Positions 33,613 through 42,262 of a stretch of DNA of 64,000 nucleotides are shown here, piece by piece. Source of the DNA: Aquificaceae bacterium. GTDB taxonomy: Bacteria > Aquificota > Aquificia > Aquificales > Aquificaceae. The notes below the pieces were generated by a model. That model was not told the DNA's origin. It did not search any database and saw nothing but the letters and a program-made list of their open reading frames with translations. A program made the translations under genes and the position numbers. Location of the stretch: assembly GCA_037481935.1 (NCBI GenBank), contig JBBFKQ010000004.1, positions 62,001 through 126,000 of the forward strand, in the 5' to 3' direction. How positions within the stretch are numbered: the first letter of the stretch is position 1; every line of letters starts with the position of its first letter.

Positions 33613-34720
33613 GGCTCATGGCGAGCTCTACAAATTCCCTGAATATACCCTTAGAATCGTGAGGACCAGGTGAGGCCTCTGGATGATACTGAACGCAGAA
33701 CATAGGAAGGTGCATGTGCCTGAAGCCCTCGAGGGTTTCGTCAAGAAGGTTTATGTGGGTTATTTCCACATCTCTGAGAGTATCCGGGTCAACGGCAAAG
33801 TTATGGTTCTGTGCGGTTATCTCTATATGCCCGTCTCTGAGGTCTTTTACTGGATGGTTGCCGCCATGATGTCCGAACTTCAGCTTGTAGGTCTTTCCAC
33901 CTAGAGCAAGACCCATTATCTGATGTCCCAGACATATGCCCATTATGGGCAGTTTTTCCATGTATTTTCTCACCAGCCTTATGCCTTCCACCACCCTCTG
34001 GGGGTCTCCTGGTCCGTTAGAGAGAAAGATTGCGTCAGGATTAATTTCCTGAATTCTCTTTTCCACATCATAGGGAGGGACCACAAGGACCACCGCACCC
34101 TCCTGTGTGAGCCTCCTGAGTATGTTTCTCTTTACACCATAATCCACGACCATTATCAGAGGTCTATGGTTATCCCTGTATAGGTAGCCTCTTCTCAGGT
34201 CCCAGTCTCCTTCCTTCCAGTAGTAGACCTCTCTGGTCGCCACTTCCTCAACCAGGTTTATCTCTGATATATCGGGCAAGTCCCTTGCCTTTTCTATAAG
34301 CCTCTTCGGGTCTTCTTCCTGGGTAGAGATAACTCCCCTGAGGGCTCCTCTTTCTCTTATCCTTTTGACCAGAGCTCTCGTGTCAATACCCCATATACCC
34401 ACAACCCCGTTCTCTGCAAGGTATTCGTGCAGGCTCTTTTTTGCCCTCCAGCTGCTGTAAATAGGTGAAAGCTCTTTTATGACAAGCCCATTTGCCTGAA
34501 CCCTTGAGGACTCCACATCCTCATAGTTTACGCCGTAGTTGCCCATCTGGGTGTAAGTCATCACCACAATCTGACCCCTGTAGGATGGGTCGGTGATTAT
34601 CTCCTGATAGCCTGTCATGGAAGTGTTAAAGACGACCTCTCCTGATGCTTCTCCCTCCGCACCGAAGGAATAGCCCACAAAGTAGCTCCCGTCTTCAAGG
34701 GCGAGTATGGCTCTTTTCAT
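33599..34720 (-). CDS. carA: Carbamoyl-phosphate synthase small subunit
   Basis: Glutaminase subunit supplying ammonia for carbamoyl phosphate in arginine and pyrimidine synthesis. 373 aa; the N-terminal CarA domain includes FNTSMTGYQEIITDPSYRGQ, and the class I glutamine amidotransferase domain has the nucleophile Cys in MGICLGHQIMGLALGG and the His/Glu pair in VQYHPEASPGPHD. TAAGAT ends 7 nt before the ATG, without an SD. carB is not in the window. Confidence 0.96.
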   Translation of the reverse strand: MKRAILALEDGSYFVGYSFGAEGEASGEVVFNTSMTGYQEIITDPSYRGQIVVMTYTQMGNYGVNYEDVESSRVQANGLVIKELSPIYSSWRAKKSLHEYLAENGVVGIWGIDTRALVKRIRERGALRGVISTQEEDPKRLIEKARDLPDISEINLVEEVATREVYYWKEGDWDLRRGYLYRDNHRPLIMVVDYGVKRNILRRLTQEGAVVLVVPPYDVEKRIQEINPDAIFLSNGPGDPQRVVEGIRLVRKYMEKLPIMGICLGHQIMGLALGGKTYKLKFGHHGGNHPVKDLRDGHIEITAQNHNFAVDPDTLRDVEITHINLLDETLEGFRHMHLPMFCVQYHPEASPGPHDSKGIFREFVELAMSHAKP

Positions 34721-34727
34721 GTCTTTT

Positions 34728-34733
34728 ATCTTA
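34728..34733 (-). promoter_or_regulatory. -10 element before carA (leaderless)
   Basis: On the minus strand TAAGAT ends exactly 7 nt before the carA ATG at 34720. Only 4 nt separate it from the 3' end of tRNA-Ser. Confidence 0.5.
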
Positions 34734-34736
34734 ACA

Positions 34737-34826
34737 CGGAGAGGGCGGGATTCGAACCCGCGGTAGGGCTGTTAACCCTACAACTCCTTAGCAGGGAGCC
34801 GCCTTCGGCCTCTCGGCCACCTCTCC
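34737..34826 (-). tRNA. tRNA-Ser (GCT)
   Basis: On the minus strand acceptor GGAGAGG pairs with CCTCTCC, discriminator G. It is class II with a long variable arm (GTAGGGTTAACAGCCCTAC), the anticodon loop CTGCTAA giving GCT, and T loop GTTCGAATC. CCA is not encoded. Confidence 0.96.
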
Positions 34827-34876
34827 TGCAGAAAATAGTATAACAGTAAAGTATATGCAATACAACTTCAAAAGGC

Positions 34877-34882
34877 TATATT
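34877..34882 (+). promoter_or_regulatory. -10 element for small coiled-coil protein B
   Basis: TATATT ending 8 nt before ATG 34891, no SD; same arrangement as its paralogue at 18491. Confidence 0.45.
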
Positions 34883-34890
34883 TAAATGCC

Positions 34891-35097
34891 ATGGAATGGC
34901 AAACGGCCCTGACCATAATAGTTAGCATAATAACTGCCCATGTAGTGGTGCTTGGGCTGGTGGCCGGACTTTTCAATAAGAGGATAGAGGACCTCAGAGA
35001 AGATACAAACCGGCGCTTTGACAGGGTGGAGGAGGAAATAAGGGATTTAAAGCAAGAAATAAGGGAAATAAGACAGCTCCTGTATAGATTTTTTTGA
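34891..35097 (+). CDS. Small membrane-anchored coiled-coil protein (family member B)
   Basis: A 68-aa paralogue of the protein at 18491: an N-terminal membrane helix (about residues 6-27), the shared N-K-R-I-E-D-L linker, then a coiled coil (RRFDRVEEEIRDLKQEIREIRQLLYR). I chose the ATG at 34891 because TATATT ends 8 nt before it and the protein then aligns with its paralogue; an in-frame ATG at 34855 would add 12 residues. Function unknown. A tRNA-Ser gene lies divergently upstream. Confidence 0.62.
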   Translation: MEWQTALTIIVSIITAHVVVLGLVAGLFNKRIEDLREDTNRRFDRVEEEIRDLKQEIREIRQLLYRFF

Positions 35098-35118
35098 AGT
35101 GCCTCAGAAGAAAGAAGA

Positions 35119-37131
35119 TTAATCTGCCTTTCTTACAGCCATGAACATACGGTATAGAGCTATCCCTATCACACACAGCACAAGAGATACATAAAGCGTT
35201 CCCATAAAGGCGTTCACATAGTTGTTAAATATCACCCTCTGGGCTATCTCCACGCTGGGTAGGGTGGCAGGTAGTTTACCAGTCAGGACTGCCTGCTTTA
35301 AGAAGGCCGCCTGAGCCAGAAATCCTATTGCCTTATCAGGATGAAAGACCCTCATAAGACCCGCTGTTATGGTGTTTACCGCAAGGAAAAGGGCAGGTAT
35401 GCCTGTAATCCATGCATACTTCAGCCTTCCGCTGTTGACAATATAAACCGTTGCAACCACGAGGGCTGTAGTTGCCAGAAGCTGGTTGGAGATGCCAAAG
35501 AGTGGCCAGAGAGTCTTTATGCCTCCATAGGGGTCAATTACGCCCACGTAGAGAAAGTATCCCCACCCTGCCACTGTTATACCGCTTGTGAGCATGTTGA
35601 CCCAGATATTTCTGTAGTCCTTAAAGACCTGCCATATGCCTGAAAGAAGGTCCTGGAGGATATACCTTCCCACCCTTGTCCCCGTGTCTATGGTGGTCAG
35701 TATAAAGACTGCTTCAAAAAGTATGGCAAAGTGATACCAAAAGGCAAGGAGTGCTTCACCGGTGATTTTTGCAAATATAAGAGCCATACCTATGGCAAGG
35801 GCTGGTGCACCGCCAGTTCTTGAGAGTATGGTGGGCTCTTCTATTTTTCTGGCTATATTTTCCAGATATTCGGGTGTAATGTAAAAGCCCCAGCTGGATA
35901 TCTTCTGCGCTGCCTCCTGAACTGTTTTCCCTATCTCTGAAGCTGGGCTGTTTATGGCAAAGTAAAGACCAGGGTCCATGGATACTGCCGCAATAAGCGC
36001 CATAACCGCTACGAAGGACTCTCCCAGCATACCTCCGTAGCCCACAAGCCTCACATGGCTTTCTTTGTCAAGTAGCTTTGGAGAGGTGCCCGAGGATATA
36101 AGGGCATGAAAACCAGATACCGCACCGCAGGCTATGGTTATGAAGAGAAAGGGAAAGAGGTCTCCCTTCCACACGGGACCGTAACCGGTAAAGGCATACT
36201 GGGTAAAGGCAGGCATCTTAATATCAGGGTTAACCATAGCAACCGCAATGGCTATGAGGATTATGGTGCCCAGCTTGAGGAAGGTGCTCAGATAATCTCT
36301 GGGTGCGAGCAGGAGCCACACAGGAAGAACGGACGCAAAAAAGCCGTAAACCATCAGAGCTATGGCGAGCTGAGATTCAGAGAGGGTAAAGAGCTTCCCG
36401 AGGGCTTCGTGCTGTGCCACCAGCCTTCCCACATACAGGCTCAGAAGAAGGGCAAAAACACCAAATATAAAGGAGTGAAGAACTGCACCCGGTCTTATGT
36501 GCCACATGTATACACCCATTAGCATGGCTATGGGGACGGTCATAAAGACGGAAAAAGTTGCCCATGGGCTTTCTGCCAGCGCCTTTATAACAACAAGACC
36601 AAGCACCGCAAGAAGGATTATGAGTATGCTGTATATGACCAGAAGGGTTATGAAACCTCCTACCCTACCCAGCTCCTCTCTTGCTATCTGTCCAAGACTT
36701 CTGCCTCCTTTACGCATGGATATGGTAAGGACCACCATATCCTGAACAGTTCCAGCAAGAACTGCTCCAAGGAGTATCCAAAGAGTCCCCGGAAGATACC
36801 CCATCTGTGCGGCAAGAACTGGACCCACCAGAGGACCTGCGCCGGAGATAGAGGCAAAATGGTGTCCAAAAAGCACCCACCTGTTGGTTGGCACATAGTC
36901 AAGCCCATTGTAGAACCTGTGGGCTGGTGTGGGGTTGTTGTCGTCAATCTGAAAGGCTCTGTAAGCTATATAGTATGAGTAAAACCTGTAGCCTATAAAG
37001 TATATGCAGAGGGTTGCTATAAGAAGCCATACAGCCCCCACAGGCTCGTCCCTTGAAAGGGCAAGCACCGCAAAGGCGATGGCACCAATTATAGAAACCG
37101 CAAAGAGAATGAGCCTATCCTTCCATGTCAT
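35119..37131 (-). CDS. cstA: CstA family carbon-starvation/pyruvate transporter
   Basis: A 670-aa membrane protein with about 16-18 helices, a family that imports pyruvate and some peptides. It has the CstA segments RFYNGLDYVPTNRWVLFGHHFASISGAGPLVGPVLA, GTVQDMVVLTISMRKGGRSLGQIAREE and FHALISSGTSPK. 670 aa is typical of full CstA. It overlaps the upstream dienelactone hydrolase gene by 4 nt, so the two are co-expressed. Pyruvate uptake would fit the 2-oxoacid dehydrogenase operon at 45009. Confidence 0.93.
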   Translation of the reverse strand: MTWKDRLILFAVSIIGAIAFAVLALSRDEPVGAVWLLIATLCIYFIGYRFYSYYIAYRAFQIDDNNPTPAHRFYNGLDYVPTNRWVLFGHHFASISGAGPLVGPVLAAQMGYLPGTLWILLGAVLAGTVQDMVVLTISMRKGGRSLGQIAREELGRVGGFITLLVIYSILIILLAVLGLVVIKALAESPWATFSVFMTVPIAMLMGVYMWHIRPGAVLHSFIFGVFALLLSLYVGRLVAQHEALGKLFTLSESQLAIALMVYGFFASVLPVWLLLAPRDYLSTFLKLGTIILIAIAVAMVNPDIKMPAFTQYAFTGYGPVWKGDLFPFLFITIACGAVSGFHALISSGTSPKLLDKESHVRLVGYGGMLGESFVAVMALIAAVSMDPGLYFAINSPASEIGKTVQEAAQKISSWGFYITPEYLENIARKIEEPTILSRTGGAPALAIGMALIFAKITGEALLAFWYHFAILFEAVFILTTIDTGTRVGRYILQDLLSGIWQVFKDYRNIWVNMLTSGITVAGWGYFLYVGVIDPYGGIKTLWPLFGISNQLLATTALVVATVYIVNSGRLKYAWITGIPALFLAVNTITAGLMRVFHPDKAIGFLAQAAFLKQAVLTGKLPATLPSVEIAQRVIFNNYVNAFMGTLYVSLVLCVIGIALYRMFMAVRKAD

Positions 37132-37832
37132 TTAAGGTGCTTGTTGAAGAAGGCTATGGTCTTTTCCCACACATCGTTGGCGTATTCTTCGTGGTAAACC
37201 TCAGGCCTTGTGTTGTTGAAGAAGGCATGGTCCACGCCGGCGTATACTAAAAACTGGGCGTCAATCTTGTTTTTGTTGCATTCTTCTATGGCCTTCGTCA
37301 CCTCTGAAAGGGGGATGAAAGAGTCCATGCCTGCATGAACCGCCAGCACTGGAGCCCTTATCCCTGAAAAGTCTATGGGGACGATAGAATAAAGTCCATA
37401 ATAAGGAACAAGCGCCTTGAAGTCCCCTGCAAACTTTGCACCAAAATACCATGTGCAAGTTCCTCCACAACAGAAGCCAGTAGCCCCTAGCATAAACTCA
37501 CCAATCCTAGGCACATAACCCATGTCCTGCTCTTTAAAGTGCGCTATAGATGCCCCTACCATAGCCTCAGCTTCTGAAAGCCTGTTCTGGAAAAGGTCCT
37601 GCATGAGCTTTCCAGCATTATCTGGGTCGCTGGCTGTTTTGCCCCTGTAGAGGTCAATACCAAAAGCATAAAATCCTTCCTTTGCGTAGCGGTCGCAAAC
37701 ATCCTTTATGTGTTCCACAAGCCCCCACCACTCGTGGAACACAAAGACCATGGGTCCTTTCCCGAACTCTGGCTCAGAGAGATAACCTGAAACCTCCACT
37801 CCATCCTTTTTGAAAGATATGAGTCTTCCCAT
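37128..37832 (-). CDS. Dienelactone hydrolase family protein
   Basis: A 234-aa alpha/beta hydrolase. The nucleophile elbow is G-F-C-C-G-G (ATGFCCGGTC) with Cys as nucleophile, Asp in HAGMDSFIP and His in GVDHAFFN. Start at 37832 set by a strong SD (AAGGAGGTG). Natural substrate unknown; such proteins occur outside aromatic degradation. The stop overlaps the cstA start. Confidence 0.88.
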   Translation of the reverse strand: MGRLISFKKDGVEVSGYLSEPEFGKGPMVFVFHEWWGLVEHIKDVCDRYAKEGFYAFGIDLYRGKTASDPDNAGKLMQDLFQNRLSEAEAMVGASIAHFKEQDMGYVPRIGEFMLGATGFCCGGTCTWYFGAKFAGDFKALVPYYGLYSIVPIDFSGIRAPVLAVHAGMDSFIPLSEVTKAIEECNKNKIDAQFLVYAGVDHAFFNNTRPEVYHEEYANDVWEKTIAFFNKHLK

Positions 37833-37955
37833 GATACACCTCCTTTGGACTTTTTTGAAAATTTTAGGGCATGTTCCTTTTTGATGCAAGTGTTTAATTA
37901 CAGATTTATAAATCTTAAAATCTCACTATCTTGAAATATTATTAATTGATAACAC

Positions 37956-37987
37956 TTGACAAAGGACTAAAAATGATTTATATCATT
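37956..37987 (+). promoter_or_regulatory. cox operon promoter with Fnr/Nnr-type inverted repeat
   Basis: TTGACA (37956-37961) with a -10 candidate TTATAT/TATATC (37978-37984), overlapped by the perfect 16-bp inverted repeat AATGATTTATATCATT (37972-37987). Its core (A)TGAT-N4-ATCA(T) is the half-site form used by the Crp/Fnr superfamily. The position over the -10 suggests repression. The transcript carries an SD (AAGGAGGTG) before coxC. Confidence 0.6.
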
Positions 37988-38012
37988 AGTAAAAATCACA
38001 AGGAGGTGAAAG

Positions 38013-38789
38013 ATGGCGCACGAGGGAACCCATGTGGCGCACCACGAGACCAGCGTATGGGCTCTGCCCGTAGGTTTGTCTAGTTTTTTTCTGGCTCTTG
38101 CTGCCATAGCCTACTTCACCTGGAAGCTTGCTCTTCTTGCGGTTGTCACCGGCGGAGTGGGTCTTGCCCTTCTGGCAATAGGCATAGCTGGGTGGGCGAA
38201 TGAGTATTTTTCAAAGGGGCATGATGAGGGGCTGGGTTTTCAGGGTATTGTATGGTTCGTCTTTGCAGAAGTAGTGATTTTTGGTACCATCTTTGCTGGC
38301 TTCTGGATGGCAAGGGCAGCCCATGCGGATGTATGGGTGAGGGAATGGATTCCAGAGGGTGGTATGAACCTCGCCCTTGTTGCACTGCTCACTTTAATTC
38401 TCTGGACCTCCAGCTTTACCATATGGAAGGCAGAGCACAGCATTGAGCAGGGAGACCTTGGAGGCTACAGGCTGTGGCTTCTTGCCACCATGGTCCTTGG
38501 AACTCTGTTTCTTCTGATTCACGGCTGGGAGTGGCTTCACCTGTGGAGCAAGGGCTTTACCATAAGTGCCAACATGTATGGGACTGGGTTTTACATGCTC
38601 ACCGGTGTTCACGCCTCTCACGTTCTTGTGGGGCTTGGTATGCAGCTGGTGCTTCTCATAAACAGCGGAAAGGCTCTCAACAAGAAAACTCCTGCAAGAG
38701 CGGCAAGCTATTACTGGCACTTTGTGGACCTGGCATGGCTTCTTGTGGCAGGAACCGCTTACATAGTGGGTTCCTTTGGTAAGTTCTGA
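38013..38789 (+). CDS. coxC: Cytochrome c oxidase subunit III
   Basis: A 258-aa membrane subunit with seven or so helices. The family features FAEVVIFGTIFAGFW, LLIHGWEWLHL and the C-terminal FYMLTGVHASHVLVGL and YYWHFVDLAWLLVAGTAYIVG segments are clear. The N-terminus has a His-rich AHEGTHVAHHE. Unusually it is the first gene of the operon, ahead of subunits II and I. Confidence 0.94.
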   Translation: MAHEGTHVAHHETSVWALPVGLSSFFLALAAIAYFTWKLALLAVVTGGVGLALLAIGIAGWANEYFSKGHDEGLGFQGIVWFVFAEVVIFGTIFAGFWMARAAHADVWVREWIPEGGMNLALVALLTLILWTSSFTIWKAEHSIEQGDLGGYRLWLLATMVLGTLFLLIHGWEWLHLWSKGFTISANMYGTGFYMLTGVHASHVLVGLGMQLVLLINSGKALNKKTPARAASYYWHFVDLAWLLVAGTAYIVGSFGKF

Positions 38790-38792
38790 GCC

Positions 38793-39563
38793 ATGAAGGG
38801 TTTGGTCCTCCTTTTCCTGTTCTGGGTATTTGCCTTTGGCACACCACAGCCAAAAAATACCCCGAGCATGTTTGACGCCACCATAATGCAGATAGAAGAA
38901 GAGAAGTATCTGGGAAACAGAGTTGCAGACGTGGAGTTCATCAGAGAGGACGGGAAAAGACAGAGACTTTATGAACTCATAAGGGGTAAGCCCACCGCAC
39001 TCATACTCGCCTACTTTACCTGTGATTCTGCATGTCCACTGATAGTCAAGTCTGCCCTTGAGGCAACGGGAAACCTCGGGAAGGATGCGAACCTTCTTGT
39101 TCTCTCCTTTGACAAGGAGGACACTCTTGAAGACATAAAAAAGTTCAAGGCTCAGCTCGGCGTCAGCAATCCAAAATGGACCTTCGGCATAATGCCTGAA
39201 GACCAGATTCAGAAGCTCACACAGTCTCTTGGCTACAGGTTTTTCTACTCCCGTCAGGACAGAGTGTTTGTCCACCCAAACGTGGTTATCTTCATAGCCC
39301 CCGATGGAAAGATAGTAAGATACCTCTATGGCATATCTCCAAGGGAGAGAGACTTCCGCATAGCTCTTGCGGAGGCAGAGACCTTCAGGATAACAAGAAA
39401 CACCATAGTGGATGTGGCTTATATGGTGTGCTACAGGTATGACCCAAACACAGGAAAGTATGGACTGAACCCAGCCATAATCTTCGCCTTTGGTGGGGCA
39501 ATGCTTGCAAGCCTTACCCTGCTTCATGCCATAGTAAGAAAGAAAAAGGAGGTTAAGACATGA
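38793..39563 (+). CDS. SCO1/SenC family copper chaperone with C-terminal membrane helix
   Basis: Delivers copper to the CuA site of subunit II. 256 aa with an N-terminal signal or anchor (1-16), the thioredoxin-like SCO domain with the C-x-x-x-C copper site (FTCDSACPL), and the His ligand in DRVFVHPNVVIFIAPDG. A C-terminal extension of about 60 residues ends in a membrane helix and KKKEVKT, so it could be anchored at both ends. It lies between coxC and coxB. Confidence 0.9.
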   Translation: MKGLVLLFLFWVFAFGTPQPKNTPSMFDATIMQIEEEKYLGNRVADVEFIREDGKRQRLYELIRGKPTALILAYFTCDSACPLIVKSALEATGNLGKDANLLVLSFDKEDTLEDIKKFKAQLGVSNPKWTFGIMPEDQIQKLTQSLGYRFFYSRQDRVFVHPNVVIFIAPDGKIVRYLYGISPRERDFRIALAEAETFRITRNTIVDVAYMVCYRYDPNTGKYGLNPAIIFAFGGAMLASLTLLHAIVRKKKEVKT

Positions 39564-40336
39564 GAAACCTTCTGCTCCTGCTCTTACTGGCAGGAACTGC
39601 CATGGCAAAAGAGGAAATATTCGCCTACCCCAGGGCCTTCTGGGAAAACTCTGTAACCGTATGGTTCTGGGTGGCTGTGGCAATTTACATCGTAGTGGCA
39701 GTGCCCTCCATCTACTTCATGGTCAAATACCGTTACAGACCCAAGGAGAACGAGGAGGGTGCTCATATTGAAGGTAACACAGCCATAGAAATAGTCTGGA
39801 CTGTCATACCCACCATAATAGTCCTCTTCCTTGGAACTTACTCCTTTGCCAACTTTGTCAAGCAGAGGAAGGCGCCAGAGGGCTCTCTGGAGATAAAGGT
39901 CACTGCCTTTATGTGGGGCTGGGAGTTTGAGTATCCCAACGGGAAGAAGGTCTATACCTTCTTCAATCAGGTAGCAGACCCTGAAAAGAACATCTACCTC
40001 ATGCCTGATAAGGTTGATGACTCTGCAAAGGCTTATATTCCCGCTGGCAAGCCCATAAAGGTCTACTGCACTTCAAGGGATGTGATACATTCCTTCTTCG
40101 TCCACGAGGCAAGGGTTACAGAGGACTGTGTCCCTGGAAGGATTACCAAGCTTTGGTTCCAGTTCAACAAGCCCGGAGAATACTGGGTCTTCTGCAGGGA
40201 ATACTGTGGCACATGGCACTCAAGGATGGCGAGCGTTCTGAAGGTTGTTCCCGAGGATGAGTTCAACAAGTGGCTTGGTGGGGATGCCCAGCAACCAGCT
40301 CCTGCAGAACAGCCGGCTCAGCCGGTTCAGCAATAA
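39560..40336 (+). CDS. coxB: Cytochrome c oxidase subunit II (CuA)
   Basis: 258 aa: signal peptide (1-16, ending AMA), two membrane helices, then the periplasmic cupredoxin domain. CuA ligands are in DVIHSFFV and C-R-E-Y-C-G-T-W-H-x-x-M, with the conserved WGWEFEYPNGK before. No fused cytochrome c domain; instead a Pro/Gln/Ala-rich tail (QQPAPAEQPAQPVQQ) may be a flexible tether. It overlaps the SCO gene by 4 nt. Confidence 0.95.
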   Translation: MRNLLLLLLLAGTAMAKEEIFAYPRAFWENSVTVWFWVAVAIYIVVAVPSIYFMVKYRYRPKENEEGAHIEGNTAIEIVWTVIPTIIVLFLGTYSFANFVKQRKAPEGSLEIKVTAFMWGWEFEYPNGKKVYTFFNQVADPEKNIYLMPDKVDDSAKAYIPAGKPIKVYCTSRDVIHSFFVHEARVTEDCVPGRITKLWFQFNKPGEYWVFCREYCGTWHSRMASVLKVVPEDEFNKWLGGDAQQPAPAEQPAQPVQQ

Positions 40337-40354
40337 ATATAAAGGAGGTATACC

Positions 40355-42004
40355 ATGGCGGTAGCGCACTTACCACCCTCAGGAACATGGTATGGTGCCA
40401 CTCTGAAGGAGTGGATATTTACCACCGACCACAAGAAGGTGGGCATGCTCTACTTCATTACAGCACTTGTATTCTTTGTGGTAGCCGGTCTTTTCGGCCT
40501 GATTATCAGGTTTGAACAGAGCGCCCCTGGTATCCAGCTTCCGGGTATGTTTGGGCAGGAGGGTGCAGACCTCTACAACTATGTCCTTACAGGACACGGT
40601 GCTGTAATGCTTCTATGGTGGGCGGTCACTGTATGGACTGGTGGTTTTGCCAACTTTCTGGTTCCTCTCATGATAGGGGCGAGAGATGTGGCTTTTCCAA
40701 GGCTTAACGCCTTCAGCTACTGGTCCTTTTTTGGTGCAAGCCTTCTGGTGCTTCTTACACTCATACCAGGCAACTGGATTAAGATGCTCTGGACGGGTTA
40801 CGCACCCTATTCTATGAACGATAATGCAGGACCAACATCTCTCTACGTTCTCATAGTCCTTCTCTACAGTGTATCCTCCACTGCTGGCTCTGTTAACATG
40901 ATAACCACCATAGTGAGCATGAGGGCAAAGGGCATTGGCTGGACAAAGCTCAACCTCTTTGTTCATGCCATAATGGCTGCAAGCCTCATACAGCTCTTTG
41001 GTGTTCCATCTCTGATGGGAAGCGTCATACTTCTCTTTACCGATAAGTATCTTGGAACCAACTTCTACAACCCCATGCTTGGTGGCGACCCACTTCTGTA
41101 TCAGCACCTTCTGTGGTTCTACTCTCACCCTGTTGTCTACGTGATGATACTTCCAGCCTTCGGTGTATTCTCCGAAGTGATTTCCACCATGTCCAGAAAG
41201 CCTATATTTGGTTACATATCCATGGCACTTGCCATATACGCCATAGCCTTTGTGGGATTTGAAACCTGGGTTCATCACATGTTTGTCTCCGGCGTGCCAG
41301 ACTGGCTCAGGGTTCTATTCTCTTACACAACCCTCTTTGTTGCTGTTCCCACGGGTATAAAGATATTCAACTGGGTGGCGACACTGCACAGGGCAGCCAT
41401 AAGGTATAACACTGCCATGCTCTTTACCTTTGGTGGAATCCTCATGTTCCTTATAGGCGGTCTCACCGGTATACCCAACGCCATGGTCTCCATAGACCTT
41501 GGTATATCTGACTCTCTTTTCATCGTAGGACACTTCCACTACGTGCTCGGTATGGCTCTCACCTTTGGAGCCTTCAGCGGAATATACTACTGGTATCCCA
41601 AAGTAACTGGAAGGATGTTCTCAGAAGGGCTTGGAAAACTCAGCTTCTGGCTCATGCTTATTGGAGCCAACATAATGTTCTTCTTCCAGATGTACATGGG
41701 AATGGCTGAGGGTATGCCAAGAAGGTATCCAGACTATCCACCCATCCCAGAGTGGGTTCAGCTCATGCAGATACAGACCGTTGGAGCCCTCATAATGTCT
41801 GTGGGAATACTGATTTCTTTCATAAACTGGTTCAAGAGCCTGAAGGGTCCAAAGGCTCCCGACAATCCCTGGGGTTCTCCATCCCTTGAGTGGAGTATGA
41901 CGACAACACCTGTTGGTCCAAATAACTTCAAGAAGTTACCAGTAGAAGTTCCTGATGACTGGCACCCCTACGCCTACTACAAGGGATACCACACGCATAT
42001 TTAA
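40355..42004 (+). CDS. coxA: Cytochrome c oxidase subunit I, A2-type
   Basis: Catalytic subunit reducing O2 at the haem-CuB centre. 549 aa, 12 helices. Haem ligand GHGAVM; CuB ligands in HPVVY, VHHMFVSG; haem ligands in GHFHYVLG. The helix VI motif reads Y-S-H-P-V-V-Y-V-M-I-L-P, lacking the Glu of A1 oxidases but with the Y-S pair of the A2 class (as in Thermus caa3). This points to a proton-pumping oxygen reductase. A good SD (AAGGAGG) precedes the ATG. Confidence 0.96.
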   Translation: MAVAHLPPSGTWYGATLKEWIFTTDHKKVGMLYFITALVFFVVAGLFGLIIRFEQSAPGIQLPGMFGQEGADLYNYVLTGHGAVMLLWWAVTVWTGGFANFLVPLMIGARDVAFPRLNAFSYWSFFGASLLVLLTLIPGNWIKMLWTGYAPYSMNDNAGPTSLYVLIVLLYSVSSTAGSVNMITTIVSMRAKGIGWTKLNLFVHAIMAASLIQLFGVPSLMGSVILLFTDKYLGTNFYNPMLGGDPLLYQHLLWFYSHPVVYVMILPAFGVFSEVISTMSRKPIFGYISMALAIYAIAFVGFETWVHHMFVSGVPDWLRVLFSYTTLFVAVPTGIKIFNWVATLHRAAIRYNTAMLFTFGGILMFLIGGLTGIPNAMVSIDLGISDSLFIVGHFHYVLGMALTFGAFSGIYYWYPKVTGRMFSEGLGKLSFWLMLIGANIMFFFQMYMGMAEGMPRRYPDYPPIPEWVQLMQIQTVGALIMSVGILISFINWFKSLKGPKAPDNPWGSPSLEWSMTTTPVGPNNFKKLPVEVPDDWHPYAYYKGYHTHI

Positions 42005-42028
42005 AGTGGTGGTGCACCTTTTAACTTG

Positions 42029-42056
42029 GCTCCCCATCTTGGGGAGCTCTTTTTAT
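42029..42056 (+). terminator. Intrinsic terminator after coxA
   Basis: Perfect 7-bp stem GCTCCCC / GGGGAGC around a 5-nt loop (42029-42047), followed by a T-rich tract. It separates the core cox genes from the accessory genes that follow, which may depend on read-through or on their own promoter. Confidence 0.85.
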
Positions 42057-42079
42057 TCTTTATCTGGAGGTATTATTAT

Positions 42080-42262
42080 ATGACGCAGGAACAGAAAAAA
42101 AAGCTGACGGGCATCATAGTCGGTCTTATAGTCCTTGGAGGTTTCCTCACCGGGCTTCTTGGCATGATTTTCTCTGAGAAAAACAGGGAACACTTCATAA
42201 ACAGGCTAAAAAACATAAAGAACGTGCCCTACATAAGGCACGATAAAGACCCAACAAAATGA
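42080..42262 (+). CDS. Small single-helix membrane protein after coxA (60 aa)
   Basis: A 60-aa protein with one membrane helix (about residues 9-31, IIVGLIVLGGFLTGLLGMIF) and a basic cytoplasmic or periplasmic tail (EKNREHFINRLKNIKNVPYIRHDKDPTK). An SD (GGAGG) precedes the ATG. Its position suggests a small oxidase subunit or assembly factor (subunit IV-like), unproven. It overlaps the next gene by 4 nt. Confidence 0.6.
   Translation: MTQEQKKKLTGIIVGLIVLGGFLTGLLGMIFSEKNREHFINRLKNIKNVPYIRHDKDPTK

Noticed and set aside
38394-39683. A 429-codon open frame antisense to coxC, the SCO gene and part of coxB
   Set aside because: The plus strand encodes recognised oxidase genes with intact motifs across the same bases; the antisense translation resembles no family and is a by-product of codon use.
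40613-41278. A 221-codon open frame antisense to coxA
   Set aside because: It lies wholly within the catalytic subunit gene and has no domain, SD or promoter.
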